Assembly: GCF_006861795.1 (NCBI RefSeq)
Contig: NZ_VDGH01000007.1
Coordinates: 124,001-188,000 of the forward strand
Reading direction: 5' to 3'
Source of the DNA: Psychrobacillus lasiicapitis
GTDB lineage: Bacteria > Bacillota > Bacilli > Bacillales_A > Planococcaceae
DNA: 64,000 nt
Made by a program: the position numbers and the translations under genes
Shown here: positions 25,746 through 33,145 of the stretch, piece by piece
How the letters are laid out: every line of letters begins with the position of its first letter
Position numbering within the stretch: position 1 is the first letter of the stretch
Notes under the pieces: generated by a model
What the model was told of the DNA's origin: nothing
Databases searched by the model: none
Seen by the model: the letters and a program-made list of their open reading frames with translations, nothing else

Positions 25746-26675
25746 TTACTGATTCAGTTGAATATATTTTTCACCAAGTACTTCTTCTACTATATAGCTA
25801 TCAGCAGCCAATTCTTTTTCCACGAAAGCAGCTACATCTTGTTGTGCTAAATTATAAAGCTCTTCAATTTCACGAGAGAATAATAGCCCTTCTTTTTGTA
25901 GAACATGTTGTAAAGTATTAATTGCTTTTGGTTGAATATTTTCTTCTGGCAGTATTTGTTTCAATGCTTGCACGTAATTATCGTATGGGCGAGCTCCTAC
26001 AACTTTTACTCCTTTTTGTTCTTCGTTTAAGAAAATGATTGTTGGGAAGCCACGAACTCCCAGTCTTCCTGCCATGATGAAATCTTCTTGCAGACTTTCT
26101 TGTGCAGCTGGCAGATGTGATTCTTTTACGATTTCTTCTCCGTTTAGACCGATACTGTTCACAATGTCGATTAGTAATTGGTCGTTACTAATATTTTTAT
26201 TAAACGGGAAAACGGCTTCTCTTGCTTTTCTTAAAAAGACAGGAGCTAAGCTAGCGTCTTTTTGTTGTACTACTTTATATACACGGGACGGGATATAAGA
26301 GGAAGTGACTGGATCCTCGAACCAAAAGCTACCGTCGATTGGCATACGTGTATGGTCTCCCACTTCTCGCCAGTGTCCCGCTACGTCACCAGGTCCGGAG
26401 ATTCCATTAGATACATCTGCGAATCCGTCCCATTTTTCGAGCAAACCACCCATTAATGTATGCAGATTGATATACTGTCCGTACTCTTCCAAAAATTTAC
26501 GTAATGTCGGTTCTAGTGCCCAGCAATGCGAGCAAATTGGGTCGGTTACATAATAAAGATCGATTTTTTTAGTTGGTGCAGTTAAATCGATTAGCTCCAT
26601 CTCGGAATTTCCTTCTCCTGCTGGTCCACATATACCTGTTTCTAAATCACACATCATTGAATTATTGTTCGTCAT
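25746..26675 (-). CDS. SpxH-like DsbA-family thioredoxin-fold protein
   Basis: A 309-residue cytosolic protein of the DsbA superfamily. The CxxC motif is in DPICSHCWALEP (about 47-58); the cis-Pro lies in GFPTIIFLN (about 213). The pattern DP.C..CWALEP and the following helices resemble SpxH (YjbH), the adaptor that feeds Spx to ClpXP. The N-terminus has an extra Cys pair (CDLETGIC), also a feature of that group. It lies one base downstream of an HxlR regulator and is likely controlled by it. Adaptor function is inferred; an oxidoreductase role is equally possible. Confidence 0.65.
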   Translation of the reverse strand: MTNNNSMMCDLETGICGPAGEGNSEMELIDLTAPTKKIDLYYVTDPICSHCWALEPTLRKFLEEYGQYINLHTLMGGLLEKWDGFADVSNGISGPGDVAGHWREVGDHTRMPIDGSFWFEDPVTSSYIPSRVYKVVQQKDASLAPVFLRKAREAVFPFNKNISNDQLLIDIVNSIGLNGEEIVKESHLPAAQESLQEDFIMAGRLGVRGFPTIIFLNEEQKGVKVVGARPYDNYVQALKQILPEENIQPKAINTLQHVLQKEGLLFSREIEELYNLAQQDVAAFVEKELAADSYIVEEVLGEKYIQLNQ

Positions 26676-26676
26676 G

Positions 26677-27003
26677 TTATTTCTCCTTTTCTAGTGTAAT
26701 ATGTTGTTTTGCCCAAGCATGTACCGGTTTGAGTGCTTCTGCAAGTTCCTTTCCGGCCACTGATAAATGGTAAGAAATTTGGACAGATGGCTCCACCATC
26801 GTTTTTTTCTCCACTAACCCATGTTCTGCGAGTTCTGTTAACTTAAGTGACAATGCACGAGGTGTGATGTCATTTAAATCCTTTTTCATATCTGAGAAAT
26901 GGGCACAATAATTGGGACAGTTAAATAAGTAATGAATAATTAAACCGTTCCAGCGGCGGCCAAGTATTTCAAAAGATGATTCTAAATATGGACAAATTTT
27001 CAT
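26677..27003 (-). CDS. HxlR-family transcriptional regulator
   Basis: A 108-residue winged-helix regulator. CPYLESSFEILGRRWNGLIIHYL and the wing with PSVQISYHLS match the HxlR family. The Cys at residue 4 (KICPY) sits where redox-sensing HypR and other HxlR members carry their reactive Cys. The ATG at 27003 suits the upstream GAGG best; another ATG nine bases earlier has no room for it. It is the first gene of an operon with the SpxH-like protein, fitting thiol-stress sensing. Confidence 0.8.
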   Translation of the reverse strand: MKICPYLESSFEILGRRWNGLIIHYLFNCPNYCAHFSDMKKDLNDITPRALSLKLTELAEHGLVEKKTMVEPSVQISYHLSVAGKELAEALKPVHAWAKQHITLEKEK

Positions 27004-27028
27004 TGTATTCATTCCTCTTTTCTATTTC

Positions 27029-27056
27029 ATTATAATTGGTATAAAAAATATATCAA
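27029..27056 (-). promoter_or_regulatory. promoter of the hxlR operon
   Basis: On the minus strand -35 TTGATA and -10 TATAAT are 16 bases apart, about 30 bases before the coding start. Confidence 0.65.
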
Positions 27057-27071
27057 GTATAAAAAATATAT
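27039..27071. promoter_or_regulatory. candidate HxlR operator, two direct repeats
   Basis: GTATAAAAAATATAT occurs twice, at 27039-27053 and 27057-27071, 18 bases apart. The repeats overlap the hxlR promoter. The arrangement would suit a dimeric or tetrameric repressor. Confidence 0.5.
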
Positions 27072-27148
27072 TTAAAATAAAAAAGGTATAAAGGGAAAGA
27101 CTATAGAATGGGAAAGAAGGGAAAACCAATAGGAAGGAGGGTTCTTGA

Positions 27149-28795
27149 ATGACTAAAAAAGTTGCAATCATTTTCTTATTATTTATTATTATCTCGGTTA
27201 TTGTGATGGTGATGGAAGATAAAAACGAAACGATAGATAAAGATGTACAGCCTAAGGAAGAAGGAACTCTACCAGAGGCAGAATCACTTGTTGAACTTGT
27301 CTTTGAGCTTGCTTCAAAAGGTCAAGTATTAGATGTACCGTTTATCGCAGGAGAAACGGGTATACAGGAAGTGTATGAGTTATGGGGTGAATCTGCGAGT
27401 AAAAGTGAGCTTTCTACAGCTATATATGAAGAATATCCATCTAAAAAAGCAACGATTGGTCACCAGTCCGATATCGTATTTGATATAAGAACTAACTCCG
27501 AAGCTATCCAGCAAATAAGCTTAAAGGATATTGAAAAGGTAAAAGGGGAAGAGGATGCAATAAAATATGATGAGTTGGGCCAACTAATACTCGTGTATGA
27601 AGTGAAATCTAATTACCAACTTAAGTGGATCATTCAAAAACCAACAGAAAATGAAGCTAATCCAAAGGTCGATCATATATCTGTTGTTACAGATCCTGTA
27701 GAAGTTACGGAACAAGTTAATCCCTTGATAGATGAGATGACTTTACGAGAAAAAATAGGGCAAATGATTTTTGCGGGAGTAAAAGGAACGGGCCTTTCTG
27801 AAGAGACAAAGCAATTAGTTTCTACAGACAAAGTAGGTGGTCTCATTTTTTTCAAAAATAATTTAAAAGATGTACAGGGAGCAGTTGCATTATTAAACGC
27901 AATCAAAAAAGAAAGTGAAGATGAAAAGTTCCCATTATTTTTAGGTGTCGATCAAGAAGGGGGTAGAATTTCACGATTACCAGGACTGAGCAAGTTACCG
28001 ACCAATAAGGATATTGGGAAACTAAATAATCCTTCCTATTCCTATAAAATAGGTACCCACTTAGGTGAAGAATTGAACGCATTTGGTTTTAATCTTGATT
28101 TTGCGCCTGTATTGGATGTGAATAGTAATCCTGAAAATCCAGTGATTGGTGATCGTTCATTTGGGAATAATGTGGATATTGTCAGCGAACTGGGTGTTCA
28201 GACGATGAAAGGCATTCAAAGTCAAAATATTATCTCTGTTGTAAAGCATTTTCCAGGGCATGGAGATACGGATGTGGACTCTCATCTAGAACTACCGATT
28301 ATTGAAAAAAGTTTGGAGGATTTACAGAAACTTGAATTGATCCCGTTTAAACGAGCAATGGAAGAAGGGGCGGATGTCATAATGGTTGCTCATATTTTAA
28401 TGCCTAAACTTGATCCAGGGTTTCCTTCATCTTTGTCGTATGAAATTATTACTACACTACTTAGAGAACAGCTACACTTTGAAGGCGTTATTATGACGGA
28501 TGATATGACGATGAACGCAATCACCCACAACTATGAAATTGGTGAAGCGGCTGTCCGAGCAGTAACAGCTGGAAACGATATTGTGTTAATCGCACATGAT
28601 TATAAAAATGTTCTAAAAGCGATAAATGCAATTGAAGAATCAGTAAAAGACGGAGAGATTTCAGAGGAAAGAATAAATGAAAGTGTACACCGCATTCTTG
28701 CACTAAAAGAAAACTATAAATTAGTTAATAAGGAAGTAACAGCAGTCAACTTACAGCAGCTTAATGAAGCTGTAGAACAATTATCGATAAAATAA
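27149..28795 (+). CDS. nagZ: beta-N-acetylhexosaminidase, GH3 family
   Basis: A 548-residue exported or membrane-tethered glycosidase that releases GlcNAc from cell-wall muropeptides. An N-terminal TM or signal segment (about 5-22) is followed by an extra domain (about 30-190) of unknown fold, then the GH3 barrel. KHFPGHGDTDVDSH (about 368-381) holds the NagZ catalytic Asp-His dyad, and GVDQEGGRISRL and MTDDMTM, with the likely nucleophile Asp, complete it. Strong AGGAAGGAGG precedes the ATG. An alpha/beta hydrolase follows within 14 bases. Confidence 0.88.
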   Translation: MTKKVAIIFLLFIIISVIVMVMEDKNETIDKDVQPKEEGTLPEAESLVELVFELASKGQVLDVPFIAGETGIQEVYELWGESASKSELSTAIYEEYPSKKATIGHQSDIVFDIRTNSEAIQQISLKDIEKVKGEEDAIKYDELGQLILVYEVKSNYQLKWIIQKPTENEANPKVDHISVVTDPVEVTEQVNPLIDEMTLREKIGQMIFAGVKGTGLSEETKQLVSTDKVGGLIFFKNNLKDVQGAVALLNAIKKESEDEKFPLFLGVDQEGGRISRLPGLSKLPTNKDIGKLNNPSYSYKIGTHLGEELNAFGFNLDFAPVLDVNSNPENPVIGDRSFGNNVDIVSELGVQTMKGIQSQNIISVVKHFPGHGDTDVDSHLELPIIEKSLEDLQKLELIPFKRAMEEGADVIMVAHILMPKLDPGFPSSLSYEIITTLLREQLHFEGVIMTDDMTMNAITHNYEIGEAAVRAVTAGNDIVLIAHDYKNVLKAINAIEESVKDGEISEERINESVHRILALKENYKLVNKEVTAVNLQQLNEAVEQLSIK

Positions 28796-28808
28796 GGAGA
28801 TGAGTCGA

Positions 28809-29582
28809 ATGATTATTCAAATAAATCAAGTGGATGTAGCATATAGAGAAGAGGGAAAAGGAGAACCGATTTTACTTGTGCATGGATTTTGTGGTAGTTC
28901 TGATTATTGGCGCAATCTTATCCATGAACTTGCTCAAACGTACCGAGTTATTGCATTAGATTTACCGGGCCATGGGGATTCTTCCGTGCAGGAAAATATA
29001 AACGAAATAGATCAGTATGCTACTTTTATAAGAGATTTTCTAGATGAACTAAAAATTGACCAAGTAACAATGTTTGGCCATTCATTAGGAGGTTATATTA
29101 CGCTTGCATTTGCAGAAATGTATAGTGATCGACTAAAAGGTTTCTCGTTAATCCATTCTACAGCCTTCCCCGATTCAGAAGAAGCAAAAAAAGGAAGAGA
29201 CGCTTCTGCAGACAAAATAGAGACAGAGGGAATGGAAGGATTTATAGAAGGATTAGTTCCGAAATTATTTTCACCTAAACATTTGGATAGACATCATAAA
29301 GAAATAACAGAAGTGAAAAATATCGGCTATTCTACATCTCCTGCTGGAGCAAAAAGTGCACTTATTGCTATGAAAAATCGAATTGATCGCCGAAAAGTTA
29401 TACAAACCACCAATCTACCAGTGCTATTAATAGCTGGAGAAGAGGATCAATTGATACCTCCAGACAAAGTCTTTACAGCAAAGGGGCAGCATATAAAACA
29501 AATACTACTAAAGAATGTTGGTCATATGAGTATGTACGAAGCACCCGAAGAATTAATACAAGAAATTATGGGATTTAAGTGA
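28809..29582 (+). CDS. alpha/beta hydrolase
   Basis: A 257-residue serine hydrolase. Oxyanion-loop HGF (LLVHGFCGSS), nucleophile elbow GHSLGGY (Ser at about 94), Asp in GEEDQLIPP and catalytic His in NVGHMSMYE are in the usual order. The ATG at 28809 has AAGGAG nine bases upstream; the ATG nine bases earlier abuts that site. Probably cotranscribed with nagZ. Substrate unknown; an esterase or lactonase is typical. Confidence 0.8.
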   Translation: MIIQINQVDVAYREEGKGEPILLVHGFCGSSDYWRNLIHELAQTYRVIALDLPGHGDSSVQENINEIDQYATFIRDFLDELKIDQVTMFGHSLGGYITLAFAEMYSDRLKGFSLIHSTAFPDSEEAKKGRDASADKIETEGMEGFIEGLVPKLFSPKHLDRHHKEITEVKNIGYSTSPAGAKSALIAMKNRIDRRKVIQTTNLPVLLIAGEEDQLIPPDKVFTAKGQHIKQILLKNVGHMSMYEAPEELIQEIMGFK

Positions 29583-29585
29583 AGT

Positions 29586-29616
29586 AACTGGGCGAGCACG
29601 TCGCTTGCCCAGTTTA
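29586..29616. terminator. bidirectional terminator
   Basis: AACTGGGC / GCCCAGTT stem with a 13-base loop containing further pairing, located between convergent genes. Confidence 0.6.
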
Positions 29617-29630
29617 AAGCTTATACTGTT

Positions 29631-30338
29631 TCAAATCCCGTTTTTCTTTAAGCTAATATATAAAGAGCCATTCGTTTGAAGTTGAGCATAAAATACTTCA
29701 CTGACAGATTCAACTCCGTGTTTACGGAGTTTTTTCATTACCCAATCTTCTGTTAAGTCAAGCTCCTTTAAGTTTTTTTGGACAATTTTCCCGTCTGAAA
29801 TAATTTCAGCAGGCATAAAGGCAGGAAGCGATACATCTGCTTTGACATCTAATTTTGTGGCTTCTTGTTGCGCTACTTTCTTAAAAACACTCAATTCTCC
29901 ATTAGTCTCGAGAACGGCATAATGGACCTCTTGAATGGAAAAGATAGACTGTTCTCTTAACATCATTAAAACATCGTCCATATGTAGGCGAGAAGACTTT
30001 AAGGATTTGACGGAAATCTCACCATCCTTAATAATAATCGTCGGCTCGTCGTCGATTAGCACACGTAACTTAGTAGATTTTAATGAAATGTAGCTCATAA
30101 ATAATGTGAGAAGAGTCCACCATACTATTGAAACAAGACCATCCAGAAAAGGAGTTTCTTTTTGCGAAGCGATTTCTGCAGCGATAGATCCTATTGAAAT
30201 ACCTGTGATGTAGTGGAAAAATGTAAGCTGGCTAAGCTGTTTCTTGCCTAGAATACGTGCTAACACTAATAATGCTGCAAAGGAAATAGTAGTCCTAATA
30301 ATCATTTCCCAAAAGTTCAATTCGAAAAATGTATCCAT
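29631..30338 (-). CDS. DUF421 family membrane protein (YetF-like)
   Basis: A 235-residue protein with three N-terminal TM segments (about 10-30, 38-55 and 65-85) and a cytosolic C-terminal part made of two similar halves (PTIIIKDGEI... HYAVLETNGELSVF and AEIISDGKIV... FYAQLQTNGSLYI). This is the DUF421/YetF architecture, known in Bacillus for YetF and paralogues, some linked to spore germination or spore DNA protection. The ATG at 30338 lies 13 bases from GGAG; a TTG at 30350 is nearer than normal, so the start is uncertain. Confidence 0.8.
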   Translation of the reverse strand: MDTFFELNFWEMIIRTTISFAALLVLARILGKKQLSQLTFFHYITGISIGSIAAEIASQKETPFLDGLVSIVWWTLLTLFMSYISLKSTKLRVLIDDEPTIIIKDGEISVKSLKSSRLHMDDVLMMLREQSIFSIQEVHYAVLETNGELSVFKKVAQQEATKLDVKADVSLPAFMPAEIISDGKIVQKNLKELDLTEDWVMKKLRKHGVESVSEVFYAQLQTNGSLYISLKKNGI

Positions 30339-30495
30339 AATTCTATTCAAACTCCTCTATAAAATAACTTTTTTTTAGTATGACCTTCATGCATGTAACT
30401 ATCCCTGAAACAAAAACTTAATCATATTGTCAGAATTTGCGATATAATGACTCTAATAAAGTTATTTCGAGAGTAGAAAGAGTGTGATATGTAAA

Positions 30496-31713
30496 ATGAC
30501 GACCGGAACTGTTTCGAGGAGATTAGGTAATCCGATTTATCCTATTATGTTTGCAATTGGTCTTTGCCATTTATTTAATGATTCACTTCAAGCAGTTATT
30601 CCTGCTATGTTCCCAGTACTAGCCAAGGAGATTGGGTTAACTTTTACCCAGTTGGGTTTAATTTCTTTTGTGTTAAATATTGTAGCGTCTGTATTACAGC
30701 CTGTTGTAGGCTTTATAAGCGATAAGAAACCGATGCCTTATGCACTTCCGCTTGGAATGACGAGTTCTTTTATAGGCGTGGCAGGACTTGCGTTCGCCCC
30801 TGAATATTGGATGATTTTAGTTTCTGTCATTTTTTTAGGGCTTGGTTCAGCAGTTTTTCATCCGGAAGGTTCTCGGGTCTCTTTTATGGCAGCAGGAACT
30901 AAAAGAGGGTTATCTCAATCGATTTATCAAGTAGGAGGCAATTCTGGACAAGCGCTTGCACCTTTAATAAGTGCATTTATCCTTGTGCCACTTGGTCAAA
31001 AAGGAGCTGCACTGTTTTTAGTTGTTGCAGCAGCTGGAATTTTCATCTTATCCAAAATTTCGACTTGGTATAAAAAACAACTAGAGGAAGAGAAAACGGC
31101 GAAAACGAAAAGAGCCTTACTTTCGTCGCTACCGCCTCTTACTAAAAAACAAGTAGGAATTGCATTGACACTTTTAATGATTATTATTTTTGCAAGATCA
31201 TTTTATGTGACGAATATGACAAATTTCTACATATTCCACCTAATGGACAAATACGGATTTACAATTCAAAAAGGGCAATTGTTTATTTTTATTTTCCTTG
31301 CGCTTGGAGCGGTTGGCACGTTTTTTGGAGGACCATGGGCGGATAGATTAGGTAGAAAAAATGTTATTTTGCTTTCGGTGCTTGTTCCGATTCCACTAGC
31401 ACTATTATTGCCGTATGTTCCGATTTGGACGGTTGTCGTTTTACTTGTTTTGATTGGTTTTTTCATTATGTTAAGTTTTTCGGTAACTGTTGTGTATGCA
31501 CAAGAACTTGTACCGAGTAAGATAGGGACAATGGCTGGGCTAACAGTTGGACTTGCGTTTGGAATGGGAGCGGTAGGAGCGGTAGTGATTGGTATATTAA
31601 TGGACCACGTTGGTGTTTATACGACAATGATTATTGTTTCAACCTTGCCGATCATAGGACTCGTAGCATTCGCATTACCAAGGGATCGAAAAATTACATT
31701 GGAAAGTAAATAA
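30496..31713 (+). CDS. MFS transporter, fosmidomycin-resistance (Fsr) type
   Basis: A 405-residue major facilitator with 12 predicted TM segments and a central cytosolic loop (about 190-215). IGLCHLFNDSLQAVIPAMFPVL at the start and FHPEGSRVSF are typical of the Fsr family, H+-driven exporters for fosmidomycin-like drugs. The loop GGPWADRLGRK between TM8 and TM9 is the usual MFS motif A. The ATG at 30496 is the likelier start, but the ribosome site is weak (GAAAGAG). Substrate is inferred. Confidence 0.8.
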   Translation: MTTGTVSRRLGNPIYPIMFAIGLCHLFNDSLQAVIPAMFPVLAKEIGLTFTQLGLISFVLNIVASVLQPVVGFISDKKPMPYALPLGMTSSFIGVAGLAFAPEYWMILVSVIFLGLGSAVFHPEGSRVSFMAAGTKRGLSQSIYQVGGNSGQALAPLISAFILVPLGQKGAALFLVVAAAGIFILSKISTWYKKQLEEEKTAKTKRALLSSLPPLTKKQVGIALTLLMIIIFARSFYVTNMTNFYIFHLMDKYGFTIQKGQLFIFIFLALGAVGTFFGGPWADRLGRKNVILLSVLVPIPLALLLPYVPIWTVVVLLVLIGFFIMLSFSVTVVYAQELVPSKIGTMAGLTVGLAFGMGAVGAVVIGILMDHVGVYTTMIIVSTLPIIGLVAFALPRDRKITLESK

Positions 31714-31986
31714 AGTGAAACTTCAATCAGTGGGGGTTTTTCGACGCACAGGAAGTCCCCGTCATCCCCCCACTGATTGTTAGTTGTGTCCCACACGATG
31801 TGGGTCACATAGACGTTGCAAACGCTCTTTTATATTGCGACGAGCTTTGCGCAGGAGCAACAAGATGTTGCGTACTTAGTCTGGGATCATTTCATCGGGC
31901 GCATGCCAGCAGTTGATCTCCCACTTATCTTTTCGCTTTTAAATCTTGAAGTGGGTGTCTTACTGCCCGTTAATGCGGGATAAAAA
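31712..31986 (+). repeat. intergenic repeat family D, copy 2 (long form)
   Basis: Starts on the last two bases of the MFS stop codon and fills most of the 394-base gap. A CAGTGGGGG / CCCCCCACTG hairpin with a 30-base loop (31728-31776) forms one end. CAGTTGATCTCCCAC, CTTATCTTTTCGC and TTAATGCGGGATAAAA form the other. The middle carries GTGTCCCACACGATGTGGG. Shorter copy 1 at 7681-7836 lacks the middle part. No gene seen. Confidence 0.8.
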
Positions 31987-32053
31987 AGTAGTAGATCAAT
32001 GAACTATAAGCTTCGTTTAAACAACCATTACAGAAGAATGGCGTAAATAAAAA

Positions 32054-32097
32054 GCGAGATATTCAACTAATAAGTAGTTGAATATCTCGCAAAGATA
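32054..32097 (-). terminator. terminator of the universal stress gene
   Basis: GCGAGATATTCAACTA / TAGTTGAATATCTCGC, a 16-bp perfect stem with a 5-base loop. On the minus strand it is followed by TTTTTATTT, and lies just after the stop codon. Confidence 0.9.
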
Positions 32098-32107
32098 TCT
32101 TTGCTTT

Positions 32108-32788
32108 CTATAACTTTACACTACAGCCATCGGGTACTTGAGATGTATCTGTAACTAAATTATCTTGAATATGAACCTGATGCATTTTGTTATTATGCAT
32201 AAACTTGAAAATGCCATTGTCGAAATCTGTGCCTATTTCTTTAAAGAAAATACCTTCTTGGCACATATTTTTAGCACAAGTGAACGAAACTTTATAGGAG
32301 TCTCCGTCAGTAACTAAATAGGCACGGACTCCTTTTTCAAAAATGCCCTCTTCTTCATCCTTTACCGAACGTTCAACTGAAACTACGTGGAAGTCGACGA
32401 AAGGAATTTCTCTTAACAGAACATTCATAAAAGAACCCTTTGTGATTTCTTCCCATCTACTTTGAGCAGTTTGTCCAATAATAATTTGTGTAATATTAAG
32501 CTGATGAGCAACTTCTTTAATCACTTTCGAAGATGAACGCTTTTCATTATCGCGAATGATAAATTCTTCTACTTCTAATTCTTCCGCTAAGTTTTTCCAT
32601 TCCTCAATATAACTAGATTTCTCAGCGTCGAACGCATCATATGGAAGTGGGTCTACGGTTAGAATATAAAGTGGACAATCCAGCATACTTGCTATTTTAT
32701 GTCCTCTTCTGATCAATCGTTCTCCATTTGGGCCGTAGTATACGCAGACAAGTATACTTTCATCCATCCGACCTTTTGTGTGTTTCAC
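32108..32788 (-). CDS. universal stress protein with unknown C-terminal domain
   Basis: A 226-residue protein. Residues about 8-135 are a KdpD-like universal stress (nucleotide-binding) domain: ILVCVYYGPNGERLIRRGHKIA at the start and IIIGQTAQSRWEEITKGS as the ATP loop. The remaining 85 residues, with FTCAKNMCQEGIFFK, are not part of the standard domain and I do not recognise them. GTG start with CGAGGTG upstream. It is transcribed away from the mrp operon across a 357-base gap. A role in Na+/K+ or osmotic response is only suggested by the KdpD likeness and this neighbour. Confidence 0.7.
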   Translation of the reverse strand: MKHTKGRMDESILVCVYYGPNGERLIRRGHKIASMLDCPLYILTVDPLPYDAFDAEKSSYIEEWKNLAEELEVEEFIIRDNEKRSSSKVIKEVAHQLNITQIIIGQTAQSRWEEITKGSFMNVLLREIPFVDFHVVSVERSVKDEEEGIFEKGVRAYLVTDGDSYKVSFTCAKNMCQEGIFFKEIGTDFDNGIFKFMHNNKMHQVHIQDNLVTDTSQVPDGCSVKL

Positions 32789-32903
32789 GGTTTCTACACC
32801 TCGTTTTTTAATTGTTTTTCATCTATCTACATGCATGTGCTATTCAAAATCTTCTGCCTTATTCACATCAAGTGCAGTGTCTAGTTCTTTCATGTATAAT
32901 TTA

Positions 32904-32932
32904 ACATGATATATTCTTTAATATATCCATGT
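32904..32932. promoter_or_regulatory. hairpin in the USP-mrpA gap
   Basis: ACATGATATATT / AATATATCCATGT inverted repeat (one bulge, 4-base loop). Candidate operator between the divergent USP and mrp genes. Confidence 0.4.
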
Positions 32933-33058
32933 AATCCATCTTTTATATGAAAAGCATACTTAGTGCTTTTCGCTTAAACAGGCAATGTTAAACACCCCAA
33001 ATTCTTCTGAAGTACTTATAAGGACCTCATATGGATTCCTATTATGCTACTAGTTACT

Positions 33059-33076
33059 GGGATAGTCAAGTATCCC
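33059..33076 (+). promoter_or_regulatory. hairpin in the mrp leader
   Basis: GGGATA-GTCAAG-TATCCC followed by TTTC, about 70 bases before mrpA. Further upstream, GAAAAGCA/TGCTTTTC (32948-32970) forms another hairpin. Function unknown; the 357-base gap shows no gene I can support. Confidence 0.35.
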
Positions 33077-33145
33077 TTTCAAATGAAATAATTCTTTCAA
33101 AACTAAAAATTCACATAATACGTTTTGGAAATAGGAGGCTACAAT

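Noticed and set aside
32945-33030. Possible cyclic-di-AMP or sodium riboswitch before mrpA
   Set aside because: A hairpin and a CGCTTAA stretch are present, but the conserved core motifs of those riboswitches are not.
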